A DNA stretch of 64,000 nt from contig NZ_CP036266.1 in assembly GCF_007744075.1 (NCBI RefSeq), forward strand, positions 4,697,748-4,761,747, given 5' to 3'. Below are positions 53,766 to 62,453 of this stretch, piece after piece; positions within the stretch are counted from its first letter, which is position 1, and every line of letters starts with the position of its first letter. The position numbers were made by a program, and so were the translations under genes. Source of the stretch: Gimesia chilikensis. Lineage in GTDB: Bacteria > Planctomycetota > Planctomycetia > Planctomycetales > Planctomycetaceae. A model generated the notes under the pieces. It did no database searches. It was given only the letters and a program-made list of their open reading frames with translations, and was not told the origin of the DNA.

Positions 53766-55586
53766 TTAAGCATTCGCACTGCGGTGCTGGCGTTTCCGCT
53801 CGTTTTCCGTGAGGTAGATCTTGCGGAGACGGATCAGCTTGGGAGTGATCTCTACATACTCGTCCTGTTCGATGTACTCCAGCGCGGCTTCGAGACTCAT
53901 ATCCCGTGCCGGCTTGAGGGCGACGTTTTCATCGGAACCTGAAGCACGCACGTTCGTCAGCTTTTTACCGCGGATCGGATTGACAACGAGGTCATTCTCA
54001 CGGGCGTTTTCGCCGATGATCATTCCTTCGTAGACATCATCTCCGGGAGAGACGAAGAATTCAGCCCGTTCCTGCAGTTTCCAGAGAGCATAGCCGACGG
54101 CCTGCCCTTTGGCCTGGGAGACCATCACACCATTCGCACGCCGGGGAACTTCCCCTTCGCTGGGCTTGTAGCCTTCGAAGCGGTGGTTGATGATCGCTTC
54201 CCCTTTGGTCGCGTTGAGCAGACGGGTTCGCAGACCGATCAGCCCGCGGGCGGGAATCGAAAACTTAAGGTGCGACATTCCGGTTTCGCCGGCGGTCATG
54301 TCGATAATCTGTCCTCGACGGGCACAGACCAGTTCCATCACGGAACCGACCGAATCCGCAGGGACGTCGACAACGAGTTCTTCGAACGGTTCATGCCATT
54401 TATCGTCGATCTTCTTGCGGATCACTTCAGGCTTACCGACTGAAAGCTCATAACCTTCGCGACGCATCTGTTCGATGAGTACGGAGAGGTGCAGCACGCC
54501 ACGACCGGAAACAGAGAACGAGTCTTTATCTTCCCGTTCGGTGACACGCAGAGCCACGTTCGATTCGAGCTCACGCATCAGACGTTCCCGCAGGTTACGG
54601 CTGGTGACGTATTTGCCATCCTGCCCTGCCAGCGGAGAACTGTTGATGGTAAACAGCATCGAGAGTGTCGGCTCATCGACGTCGATACGTTCCAGGGCTT
54701 CAGGTTTCAGTGCACAGGCAACGGTGTCGCCGATTTCAGGATTGTCCAGACCAACCAAAGCGACGATATCGCCGGCGGTGGCTTCTTCAACGGGAGCCCG
54801 CCCCAGGTTATTGAACAGTTCGACCGAATCGATGGTACAATTGATATGCTTTCCGCCGGCCTTGATCAGGGTTACCTTTTCACCGCGACGGACTTTACCG
54901 GTGCTGATACGACCGGTGGCTACGCGGCCCACGTATTCAGACCATTCGAGGGTCGTGACCATCATCTTCAGCGGGGCGTCGAATTCGACTTCCGGAGCGG
55001 GTACTTTCTCAAGCACCATGTCCAGCAGCGGGTGGATGCTGTCGCCGAAGTTGTCCAGATCGTGTGTAGCGAAGCCTTCACGGGCACTGGCGTAGATGTA
55101 AGGGAAGTCGAGCGTTTCGTCGTCTGCATCCAGATCGACGAACAGGTCGAACATTTCGCTCAGCACGTGATCGGGGCGGCAGTCGGGGCGGTCGATCTTG
55201 TTGATCACCACGAGAGGCTTCAGATGACACTCGAGGGCCTTTTTCAATACGAAGCGGGTCTGGGGACGGGGGCCTTCAAAGGCATCCACCAGAATCAGCA
55301 CACCATCGGCCATACGGAGCACGCGCTCGACTTCGCCACCGAAGTCGGCGTGGCCCGGGGTATCGATGATGTTGATTTTCACGCCCTTGTACATCAGGGC
55401 AATGTTCTTGGCCAGGATGGTGATTCCCCGTTCGCGTTCCAGATCGTTCGAATCCAGAATACAGTCACCTTTCAACTGGGAATCCCGGAACTGGCCGCTC
55501 TGGTGTAGCAGGGCGTCGACCAGCGTGGTCTTCCCGTGGTCCACGTGCGCAATGATAGCAATGTTCCGCACATCTTCTCGTTTCAT
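53766..55586 (-). CDS. typA: Ribosome-associated GTPase TypA/BipA
   Basis: 606 residues, the standard TypA length. G1 AHVDHGKTTLVDALL, switch region RERGITI, G3 DTPGHADFGGEVERVL and G4 NKIDRPDCRP are all present. Then come translation-factor domain II (about 205-290), domains III and V (about 300-480, with GRGVLHLSVLIEQMRREGYEL) and the TypA-specific C-terminal domain (about 480-600), which includes VSPGDDVYEGMIIGENARENDLVVNPIRGKKLTNVRASGSDE. It binds 70S ribosomes and supports growth under stress and low temperature in other bacteria. It is on its own, divergent from the deacylase gene 287 bases away. Confidence 0.95.
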   Translation of the reverse strand: MKREDVRNIAIIAHVDHGKTTLVDALLHQSGQFRDSQLKGDCILDSNDLERERGITILAKNIALMYKGVKINIIDTPGHADFGGEVERVLRMADGVLILVDAFEGPRPQTRFVLKKALECHLKPLVVINKIDRPDCRPDHVLSEMFDLFVDLDADDETLDFPYIYASAREGFATHDLDNFGDSIHPLLDMVLEKVPAPEVEFDAPLKMMVTTLEWSEYVGRVATGRISTGKVRRGEKVTLIKAGGKHINCTIDSVELFNNLGRAPVEEATAGDIVALVGLDNPEIGDTVACALKPEALERIDVDEPTLSMLFTINSSPLAGQDGKYVTSRNLRERLMRELESNVALRVTEREDKDSFSVSGRGVLHLSVLIEQMRREGYELSVGKPEVIRKKIDDKWHEPFEELVVDVPADSVGSVMELVCARRGQIIDMTAGETGMSHLKFSIPARGLIGLRTRLLNATKGEAIINHRFEGYKPSEGEVPRRANGVMVSQAKGQAVGYALWKLQERAEFFVSPGDDVYEGMIIGENARENDLVVNPIRGKKLTNVRASGSDENVALKPARDMSLEAALEYIEQDEYVEITPKLIRLRKIYLTENERKRQHRSANA

Positions 55587-55796
55587 GACTCTTCAATCTT
55601 CCCAAAATGTTTCAATCGGGAAACCTTCTTGATATTCGGACGTTCCTCACGGGGAACAGAGGGTCTCACCAGATAGCCGCCTCGCAGCGCGTCAGGCTAC
55701 TATAATAAGGGGCAAAATATATCAGCAATAGATTAGTAACGCAAAGCCCAGAAACCGTCATTCTTACTGGTAGTTCGAAGCGGTTTTAGCGATACT

Positions 55797-55826
55797 TTGA
55801 TCATGAGTACGTCAAATCTTCATAAT
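55797..55826 (+). promoter_or_regulatory. Predicted promoter of the N-acyl-D-amino-acid deacylase gene
   Basis: TTGATC (55797-55802), 18-base spacer, CATAAT (55821-55826), 48 bases before the ATG at 55874; GGGAG precedes the start by eight bases. Confidence 0.4.
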
Positions 55827-55873
55827 TTGCGAGCTCGTACCGTAAACCCAATTCAATTCAGGGAGTTCCACGC

Positions 55874-57466
55874 ATGAAACTGCTCCGTCTGCAAGTCAGC
55901 CTGTGCCTGTTGTTACTGGCTCTGATGCCCCTCAGAACGCTCTCCGCCCAGGAATCTGCCTCGTACGACCTGCTGCTCAAAGGGGGCACGATCATCGATG
56001 GAACAGGAAAAGCGGGTTTTACAGGAGATCTGGCAATCAAGGATGACCGGATCGTCAAAATTGCCCCGGAAATCGAAGCATCCGCCGATCAGGTCATTTC
56101 CTGCAAGGGACTGATCATCGCCCCGGGCTTCATCGACCTGCATAATCACAGCGATCGGCAGATTGTTTCCCCCCTGACCCGGGCGAATATGAACTTTATC
56201 ACCCAGGGATGTACCACCGTGGTCACGGGAAACTGCGGTAGTGGCCCGGTTGATACAGGAGAATATTATCGGCAGATTGACGCCGCGGGTAGCGGGACGA
56301 ATGTGATGCACCTGATTCCGCAGGGTTCTCTGCGAGACCATGTAATGGGCTCCGGTCAGCGGGAACCGACGGAAGCAGAACTGAAGAAGATGCAGGAGTT
56401 GGCCCGCCGTGCGATGCTGGACGGTGCCTGGGGAATGTCGACCGGTTTGATCTATGTGCCGAGCTCGTATGCAGATACGGATGAGCTGATTACGCTGGCG
56501 AAGATCGTCGCCGAGTATAACGGCATCTATGCCAGCCACATTCGGAATGAAAGTACGGAGCTGCTGGCAGCTGTCAATGAAGCTTTAAAGATCGGTCAGC
56601 AAGCCAAGTTGCCTGTACATATTTCTCATTTCAAATCGAGTGGTCGGGATGCCTGGGGGCTGGTTCTGCGCGCCGCAGCGATGATCGACGAAGCCCGCCA
56701 GCAGGGTCAGACTGTGACTGCGGACCAGTATCCTTATATCGCGTCCAGCACATCTCTGGGCGCCACCCTGATTCCAGCCTGGGCCCGGGCTGGAGGCAAC
56801 AAGGAACTGGTAGCCCGTCTGGAAGCCCCGGAGACCTCTAAGAAGATCATTAAACAGATCGAGAAGAACATTGAAAAACGCGAGGGTGGAAGTGCGGTTC
56901 GGATTGCCCGCTACGCGGATCGGCCCAACTGGGTGGGTAAGAACCTGCAGCAGATTGCGGATCAGGAGCAGAAAAGCATCCTGGAAATCGTGCTCGAGAT
57001 CACCCGGCACGGGGGCGCGTCGGTCGTTAACTTCAGCATGAACGAAGAGGACGTGCGTCAGATCATGAAAATCGACTGGGTTGCGACCGCGTCGGACGGA
57101 CGTGCTTATCTACCTGGTTCAGATCGTCCCCATCCCCGTAATTACGGAACCTTTCCCCGGAAACTCGGTTATTATTCGCTGCAGGAAAAAGTAATCCCGC
57201 TGGAAAAGGCCGTTCGCAGTGCCAGTGGCCTGCCGGCTGACATCCTGGGCTTAACGGACCGAGGCTATTTAAAAGAAGGCGCTTATGCGGATATTGTAGT
57301 CTTCGATCCCGCAAAGCTGATCGATCAGGCGACGTTTGACAATCCGCATCAGTATTCCGAGGGAATCCGTTACCTGTTTGTGAATGGGACACCTGCCATC
57401 AATGGTGGCTTTCCCACAGGCAGCCTGGCGGGCAAAGCACTCCGACGTCCGCAACCGGAAAAGTAA
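55874..57466 (+). CDS. Secreted N-acyl-D-amino-acid deacylase-family amidohydrolase
   Basis: 530 residues with a signal peptide (LRLQVSLCLLLLALMPLRTLSA, about 4-25). An amidohydrolase with a beta-sandwich collar (YDLLLKGGTIIDGTGKAGFTGDLAIKDDRIVKIAP) and the metal motif APGFIDLHNHSD (His-x-His). It continues with TTVVTGNCGSGP, SHIRNES, a conserved loop before the active site (WGMSTGLIYVPSSYADTDELI) and ATASDGRAYLPGSDRPHPRNYGTFPR near the C-terminus. The Cys in GNCGSG is typical of the D-aminoacylase family. It removes the acyl group from N-acyl-D-amino acids or hydrolyses a related amide outside the cytoplasm. The following gene (MfnB) starts 64 bases downstream on the same strand. Confidence 0.88.
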   Translation: MKLLRLQVSLCLLLLALMPLRTLSAQESASYDLLLKGGTIIDGTGKAGFTGDLAIKDDRIVKIAPEIEASADQVISCKGLIIAPGFIDLHNHSDRQIVSPLTRANMNFITQGCTTVVTGNCGSGPVDTGEYYRQIDAAGSGTNVMHLIPQGSLRDHVMGSGQREPTEAELKKMQELARRAMLDGAWGMSTGLIYVPSSYADTDELITLAKIVAEYNGIYASHIRNESTELLAAVNEALKIGQQAKLPVHISHFKSSGRDAWGLVLRAAAMIDEARQQGQTVTADQYPYIASSTSLGATLIPAWARAGGNKELVARLEAPETSKKIIKQIEKNIEKREGGSAVRIARYADRPNWVGKNLQQIADQEQKSILEIVLEITRHGGASVVNFSMNEEDVRQIMKIDWVATASDGRAYLPGSDRPHPRNYGTFPRKLGYYSLQEKVIPLEKAVRSASGLPADILGLTDRGYLKEGAYADIVVFDPAKLIDQATFDNPHQYSEGIRYLFVNGTPAINGGFPTGSLAGKALRRPQPEK

Positions 57467-57529
57467 TCGCATCAGAAACATCCAAAGCAGGCCGCCTGAT
57501 GGTCTGTCTCAATACAGGAAGGTCCTTAG

Positions 57530-58279
57530 TTGAATCCCTGCCGCGTCGAGTTACTGGTCAGTGTGCGTAATTGTGAAGAAATCGCTGCTGCGCTGGCCGG
57601 GGGTTGTGATCTGCTCGACTTCAAAGAGCCGGAGAACGGCGCACTGGGAATGGTCGATGCTGAATCCCTGCAGGCGATCACGGTCTACTGCGAACGCCAC
57701 AGCATCACTCAACCCCTCAGTATGGCACTGGGCGAACTGGTTGAGTGGAGAGAGCGTAGCTCAATGACCCGCATCCCCTCGGCCATGAAGTACCTGAAAC
57801 TGGGACTCTCCGAAACCCGGGCACTGCCCGACTGGAAGTCCTGCTGGCGGGAGTTGACCGAACGGATCGAAACGGAACATCAACGGCAGTTCGACTGGAT
57901 CGCGGTCGCTTATGCAGACTGGGAACAGGCATCGGCAGCCTCTCCCCTCGAAGTCCTGTCGGCTGCGATTGAGAGCCGATGCGCTGGTCTGCTGATTGAC
58001 ACTTTCCACAAGCAGGGCCCCGGGTTAACGGACCTGCTCTCTCTGGAGCTGCTGGACGAGCTCATTCAACGGGCGCATCGACACGGGTTGAAGGTCGCGC
58101 TGGCAGGTTCTATTCGCCTGGGTGACCTGGAGACACTCTCTCCCCTGCAACCGGATATCGTTGGAATTCGGGGGGCAGCCTGTACGAGAAATCGACGTAC
58201 CAGTTCGATCGAGTCGTCCGCAGTGCGCGAATTCAGAATGCAGCTGGAAGAACAGTTCCACTGTCATCCCTGGGGATGA
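57530..58279 (+). CDS. mfnB: (5-formylfuran-3-yl)methyl phosphate synthase MfnB-like
   Basis: 249 residues from TTG 57530 (AGGAAGG upstream). The N-terminal strand-loop is VELLVSVRNCEEIAAALAGGCDLLDFKEPENGALGM, matching the archaeal MfnB pattern, with the catalytic Lys in DFKEPENGALG (Lys32). The region LLIDTFHKQGPGLTDLL matches the second active-site strand (IDT.x.K). A TIM-barrel end follows (LKVALAGSIRLGDLETLSPLQPDIVGIRGAACTRNRRTSSI). The enzyme makes the furan precursor of methanofuran from glyceraldehyde 3-phosphate. Planctomycetes are known to carry methanofuran/H4MPT-type C1 genes, so this fits (inference). No other methanofuran gene is adjacent. The gene is convergent with the pseudo-protease gene, with ten bases between stops. 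Confidence 0.8.
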   Translation: MNPCRVELLVSVRNCEEIAAALAGGCDLLDFKEPENGALGMVDAESLQAITVYCERHSITQPLSMALGELVEWRERSSMTRIPSAMKYLKLGLSETRALPDWKSCWRELTERIETEHQRQFDWIAVAYADWEQASAASPLEVLSAAIESRCAGLLIDTFHKQGPGLTDLLSLELLDELIQRAHRHGLKVALAGSIRLGDLETLSPLQPDIVGIRGAACTRNRRTSSIESSAVREFRMQLEEQFHCHPWG

Positions 58280-58288
58280 ACGACGGTC

Positions 58289-59377
58289 TCAGGAAGCACT
58301 ACCGGCAGCGACGGTCTGTTCCTTATGATCCTTCTGGGGATTGTAAGGAGCATACTCTTTGAGCTTGAGTTTCTGAATCATGGGGATCACCTGATCGGCG
58401 GGAATCGCGAAGGACTTGGTTCTGCCAGCCCGGGCGATGTTCAAGCCAATGGCCTTCCCCTGCAGGTCAACAATGACGCCGCCACAGTCTTCGGGGCGAA
58501 GTACGGTATCGTGCTGCAGGACTTCAGAGAAACCGGTTTTACGGCGACTCAAGGCGCCTCCCATTTTCTTCTGCATTTCCCGCAGGCGATCGTAGATCAG
58601 CATCTGGGGATCGGTGAGGACCACCACTGCGTTGATTTCTTCTTCATCTCTCAGTAACCGGACCTGGACACGATCGCCGGGTAGAAACTTTCGGATGAAC
58701 CGCGAGAGTGAACTGGCACTGTCGATGTTTTCGCCGGCCACATTCAGAATCACATCGCCTGGTTTCAGGCCCGCTTCTTCGGCACCACTTTCGCGCATCA
58801 CCTGTTTGACCAGGGCGCCTCCGTTGGCATCATCGATCTGCACGCCCAGAACTCCCGGGGCGGGTTTGATATCGCGGCGTGTCACGCTGAGTACGCCGAC
58901 ACTCACGGGAGACATGCTCAGGCCGGGAGTGACCAGCCACTGACCGACTTTGGGGTCAGTTACTGACTGCCATTGAACTGTAGGCAGATTCCGGGCATCA
59001 ATTTTGAGCAGCGCCAGATCGAGCTTACCGTCGACGCCGATGATTTCGGCTTCGTAGCGTTCGGCGGTTGTGAGTTCGCAGGTCACTTTTCCTTCCAGCT
59101 GGCTGGCTTTGGTCAGGATCCAGCCATCAGATTCCACGATGGCTCCCAGTGAGGCCTCTCTGCCATTCACACGGACGCGGACCGTCCAGGAACGGGGAGT
59201 CGAAACGACAGACCGGAACGCGCGACGCATTTGAGAACCGCTGGTCAGCTGGCTCGGCTGCAGTTGATCGAAAGCGGAGGCACTGTCTGTCAGCCACCCA
59301 GCGCAGGTGGTGATGATTAAAGTCAGAGCGAACAGCCGGACTATCTGCGGAATGCGGTTTTTATGATCCTGGTTCAA
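58289..59377 (-). CDS. Pseudo-protease: trypsin-like fold with PDZ domain nested inside and altered triad
   Basis: 362 residues with a signal peptide (RLFALTLIITTCAGWLTDSASA, about 14-35). Residues about 55-170 form the first half of an HtrA-like trypsin fold. Where the catalytic His stands, the sequence is GWILTKASQLEG, so Ser92 replaces His; the Asp is kept (KLDLALLKID, Asp120). At about 174-255 a PDZ domain follows (GALVKQVMRESGAEEAGLKPGDVILNVAGENI). Only after it, at about 290-335, comes the Ser-loop half: RPEDCGGVIVDLQGKAIGLNIARAG...FAIPADQV, with Cys298 in place of the nucleophile Ser. The PDZ is therefore inserted within the fold and the triad is broken at two positions. It lies 74 bases downstream of the intact HtrA gene on the same strand, probably in one operon. 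It may be a regulator or substrate adaptor (inference). Confidence 0.8.
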   Translation of the reverse strand: MNQDHKNRIPQIVRLFALTLIITTCAGWLTDSASAFDQLQPSQLTSGSQMRRAFRSVVSTPRSWTVRVRVNGREASLGAIVESDGWILTKASQLEGKVTCELTTAERYEAEIIGVDGKLDLALLKIDARNLPTVQWQSVTDPKVGQWLVTPGLSMSPVSVGVLSVTRRDIKPAPGVLGVQIDDANGGALVKQVMRESGAEEAGLKPGDVILNVAGENIDSASSLSRFIRKFLPGDRVQVRLLRDEEEINAVVVLTDPQMLIYDRLREMQKKMGGALSRRKTGFSEVLQHDTVLRPEDCGGVIVDLQGKAIGLNIARAGRTKSFAIPADQVIPMIQKLKLKEYAPYNPQKDHKEQTVAAGSAS

Positions 59378-59451
59378 GAGCTTCTCCTCACATCACTTTA
59401 TTATCAGATCCGAACTACGAAGCAGTCATCCAGATCGCGATCAAGTTTGTA

Positions 59452-60531
59452 TTAATCCCGGGCGGCGAGTTGAACTTCAAACGACATGCTTTTGCCGTCA
59501 CGCGTCAGTTGAACCTGCACCGTCTGCCCCGGTTTGTATTGTTGAACGACTTCCGCCAGTTGTTCGATGCCGGTAATCTTCTCATCGTTCAGCTGGTAAA
59601 TAATGTCGTTCTCTTTCAGGCCGGCGATTTCTGCGGGAAATCCGCGGGTGACGCCGGTCACTTTACATCCTTGATCTGTCGTTTCGCCATTGACGCCGAG
59701 GACGGCATTCTGGCCGAGAGGCTTCGCCCCCCACATATCGCCGGAAACAAGTTTTTCCCAGTCGTCCTGAAATGCGGAGACGGGGATATGAAAATTCCAG
59801 CTGGTAGAGGGACCGATGCGGCTGTGAATGCCAACCACCTCTCCCTGCATATTATATAACGGGCCACCTGAGTCTCCGCCGATCAGCGTGCAATCAGTCT
59901 GGAGCAGATGTTTTTTCCGGGTCACGACCCGTCCCAGCCGTACGACAGGGGGACGCCCTGCCTGATAACCGTTCGGGTGTCCGGTGGCCATCACCCACTC
60001 ACCGGTTTTGATCTGGGAGATGTCTCCCATTTTGGCGGCTGTGAGTTTGCTGATATCGACTTCGTCATCTTCAATCAGTTTCACCAGTCCGGCATCGAGA
60101 CCGCGGTTCAGGCCCATGGTACGGCCTTTCAACGTGCGGCCATCGTGTAGGATGATGGTGGCATCTTTCTGAGCGAGTCCGATGACATGTGCGGCTGTGA
60201 GGATGTAGCCGGCTTTGTTATCAATGATTACCCCACTCCCCTGAGCATCGCCGACCCGTACGGAGACCGTACTGTGAATCGATTTTTCTGTCAGGGAAGT
60301 GACCTGCCGTTCAATCTCCTGGAGATCCTCCAGGGAATCGGGAACGGTCTTGAAAAAGACTTCGGAAAGTTTCGCTGGGGCGACAGGGGTAACAACGGGT
60401 TTACGTACCTCAACTTCCTGAGCGTTGGCGGGCGCCAGAGAAAGCAGGAAAAGGGCCATTGCACTGACGAGAGTGCGTTGCACCAAATCACCGGTTGTGG
60501 CTCTGAAGAAGATCAAGGGGCTCAAACTCAT
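59452..60531 (-). CDS. HtrA/DegQ-type serine protease with PDZ domain
   Basis: 359 residues. Signal peptide about 20-38 (LVSAMALFLLSLAPANAQ). The trypsin-like domain has an intact triad: His115 (LTAAHVIG), Asp146 (GLDAGLVKL) and Ser221 (GGDSGGPLYN). One PDZ domain (about 265-350; VTGVTRGFPAEIAGLKENDIIYQLNDEKI) ends the protein. It would act as a protease/chaperone in the periplasm, cutting misfolded exported proteins. GAGG lies just before ATG 60531. The pseudo-protease gene follows 74 bases downstream, so the two may form a pair in which the second partner regulates or extends the first (inference). Confidence 0.9.
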   Translation of the reverse strand: MSLSPLIFFRATTGDLVQRTLVSAMALFLLSLAPANAQEVEVRKPVVTPVAPAKLSEVFFKTVPDSLEDLQEIERQVTSLTEKSIHSTVSVRVGDAQGSGVIIDNKAGYILTAAHVIGLAQKDATIILHDGRTLKGRTMGLNRGLDAGLVKLIEDDEVDISKLTAAKMGDISQIKTGEWVMATGHPNGYQAGRPPVVRLGRVVTRKKHLLQTDCTLIGGDSGGPLYNMQGEVVGIHSRIGPSTSWNFHIPVSAFQDDWEKLVSGDMWGAKPLGQNAVLGVNGETTDQGCKVTGVTRGFPAEIAGLKENDIIYQLNDEKITGIEQLAEVVQQYKPGQTVQVQLTRDGKSMSFEVQLAARD

Positions 60532-60839
60532 ACCTCGTCAGCAGGAAACTTTGCGGGATGTATTTCTCAGGAAAGAAATACTGCATATAGAATACGCGAT
60601 GTACATGAGCATTTTCAAGAAAAAACAGGAAATTCCGCATGGATGGGCGTTTTTCTAAATTCCTTAAAAAAGGTGACTTGTGTCGTGTTTAGGGGTTAAG
60701 AAAGATTTTGAGAAATCCATAACTGGACTTTCTCAATCCTTATGAAATGGCCTTGAAATCGCTATGATCCGTATGATTGTTCCCCGCAAGAAGCGGTACA
60801 GATACGCCCTTTTTCACTCAGAGAGAGAAGTCACACCTC
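60532..60839. other. 308-base divergent intergenic region with a stem before rfbC
   Basis: No gene is seen. A stem TTGAGAAATCCA (60708-60719) / TGGACTTTCTCAA (60724-60736) forms with one bulged base and no T-run. It may be a leader structure or operator for the rfbC operon. TTGAAA at 60753 and TATGAT at 60772 are too close (13 bases) to be a good promoter pair. Confidence 0.4.
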
Positions 60840-61388
60840 ATGGAAGTAGAACAGACCGGTTTTCCCGGGTTACTGGTGATCACCCCCCGGGTCTTTTCTG
60901 ACGAACGTGGTTTTTTCAAAGAAACGTACCAGGAGGAGCGGTACAAGGAAGCTGGCGTCGATGCCTCTTTTGTACAGGATAATGCATCCCGCTCCACTGC
61001 CGGCATTCTCAGGGGACTGCATTACCAGATTCAGCACCCCCAGGCCAAACTGGTGCATGTCATGGAAGGGGAAATTCTGGACGTCTGTGTTGACCTGCGG
61101 AAGAATTCCCCCACGTTCGGCCAGTCCTACTCCATCCGCCTGACGGGCGAGAACCACAAGCAACTCTATGTGCCCCCGGGTTTTGCCCACGGTTTTTATG
61201 TCATGAGCCCCCAGGTTGATTTTGTGTATAAGTGTGGCGATTATTATTACCCCGAACACGACCGGACTCTGCTCTGGAACGATCCCGATCTGGGAATTGA
61301 CTGGCCGCTCTCAGGCGAGCCACTGCTCTCGGAGAAAGACCGTCGAGGGCTGCCGCTGAAAGAATGTGAAGTTTTCGAATCGCTATGA
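60840..61388 (+). CDS. rfbC: dTDP-4-dehydrorhamnose 3,5-epimerase
   Basis: 182 residues from ATG 60840, the normal length; the TTG at 60777 would add residues with no homology. The cupin fold begins FPGLLVITPRVFSDERGFFKETYQEERYKEAGV and carries the catalytic His in GILRGLHYQIQHPQAKLVHVMEGEILDVCVDLR. VPPGFAHGFYVMS and the C-terminal DIDWPLSGEPLLSEKDRRG (here GIDWPLSGEPLLSEKD) complete the pattern. It epimerises dTDP-4-keto-6-deoxyglucose in dTDP-L-rhamnose synthesis. rfbA, B and D are not adjacent. Its stop overlaps the next start (ATGA, 61385-61388), so it is coupled to pdxA. Confidence 0.93.
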   Translation: MEVEQTGFPGLLVITPRVFSDERGFFKETYQEERYKEAGVDASFVQDNASRSTAGILRGLHYQIQHPQAKLVHVMEGEILDVCVDLRKNSPTFGQSYSIRLTGENHKQLYVPPGFAHGFYVMSPQVDFVYKCGDYYYPEHDRTLLWNDPDLGIDWPLSGEPLLSEKDRRGLPLKECEVFESL

Positions 61389-62428
61389 AACAGCCGCGAA
61401 TCGCTCTGACAATGGGAGATGTCTCTGGCATCGGTCCCCAGTTACTGGATGCCCTGTGCGTTCAGCCAGAACTGAATGAACTCTGCTGCCCGGTCGTCTA
61501 TGGCAATGCGGAGGTTCTGCAGCGTGCTGCCCGCCATTCCGGGAGTGGACTGGAAGTCATTTCCGTCGATCAACTACCAGAAGAACTCTCATCCCGGCCG
61601 GGAGCAGTCTACTGCATTGACCGCGGACGCGCGGATGTGGCGGAAGCGACACCCTGCCAGGTCGATGCCCGCGCGGGTCGCGGCGCGTACGACTACCTGG
61701 TCAGCGCCATCGATGACTGTCTGGCGGGGAAAGTGGATGCGATCACCACGGCCCCCTTGAATAAGGAATCACTGCATCGAGGCGGCATTGATTATCCGGG
61801 ACATACTGAGATCCTGGCTGACCGGTGTCAGGTAGCAGACTTTGGAATGATGCTCTATCTACCGGGCAGTGATGTGATTCAATCACCGGCTGGTCTGGGA
61901 ATCGTGCATGCGACCCTGCATACTTCCATCGCCAGCGTTCCCGGCCTGTTGAAAACTGATGAGATCTTTGAGAAGACGCGGCTGATCGCAGAACTGATGC
62001 AGATCATGGGCGCGGAACCTCCCCGGGTCGCTGTCTGTGCATTGAACCCCCATGCGGGAGAACATGGTCTGTTTGGTGATGAGGAAGCGCGGATCATCGC
62101 CCCGGCCGTCGAACGGGCCCGGGCCTCTGGTCTGAATGCGACAGGTCCTCTACCGGCCGATACACTAATTCGTCGTGCCGTACATGGGGAGTTTGACGCG
62201 GTCGTCGCCATGTATCACGACCAGGGACACATCCCCTTTAAGCTGCTCGGCTTTGATCAGGCGGTCAATATTACGCTGGGATTGCCGATCGTCCGGACCA
62301 GCCCCAGTCATGGCACCGCGTTTGACATTGCCTGGAGCGACATCAAGCCTGAGACCAGAGGCATCATGGAAGCCGTCCGGGCCGCGGTCAAACTGGCCGC
62401 ACACCAGAAACAGATTCAAACCGATTAA
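61385..62428 (+). CDS. pdxA: 4-hydroxythreonine-4-phosphate dehydrogenase PdxA
   Basis: 347 residues. Starts MKQPRIALTMGDVSGIGPQL (substrate-binding region) and has the metal-binding His residues in YPGHTEILAD, the central LGIVHATLHTSIASVPGLL, and MYHDQGHIPFKLLGFDQAVN with GLPIVRTSPSHGTAFDIAW near the C-terminus. It oxidises 4-phosphooxy-threonine in pyridoxal 5'-phosphate synthesis (DXP-dependent route). It overlaps rfbC by four bases and is followed after 25 bases by a histidine-phosphatase gene. The rfbC-pdxA pairing has no known metabolic link, so co-transcription may be for convenience. All family motifs are present. Confidence 0.93.
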   Translation: MKQPRIALTMGDVSGIGPQLLDALCVQPELNELCCPVVYGNAEVLQRAARHSGSGLEVISVDQLPEELSSRPGAVYCIDRGRADVAEATPCQVDARAGRGAYDYLVSAIDDCLAGKVDAITTAPLNKESLHRGGIDYPGHTEILADRCQVADFGMMLYLPGSDVIQSPAGLGIVHATLHTSIASVPGLLKTDEIFEKTRLIAELMQIMGAEPPRVAVCALNPHAGEHGLFGDEEARIIAPAVERARASGLNATGPLPADTLIRRAVHGEFDAVVAMYHDQGHIPFKLLGFDQAVNITLGLPIVRTSPSHGTAFDIAWSDIKPETRGIMEAVRAAVKLAAHQKQIQTD

Positions 62429-62453
62429 AACCTTTCCTGACACAGGACTGAAC

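Noticed and set aside
54489-55508. 339-codon plus-strand frame opposite typA
   Set aside because: It is antisense to a well-conserved TypA gene and has no family match; a codon-bias shadow.
60753-60777. Promoter for rfbC with TTGAAA and TATGAT
   Set aside because: Only 13 bases separate the hexamers, too short for a normal sigma-70 promoter.
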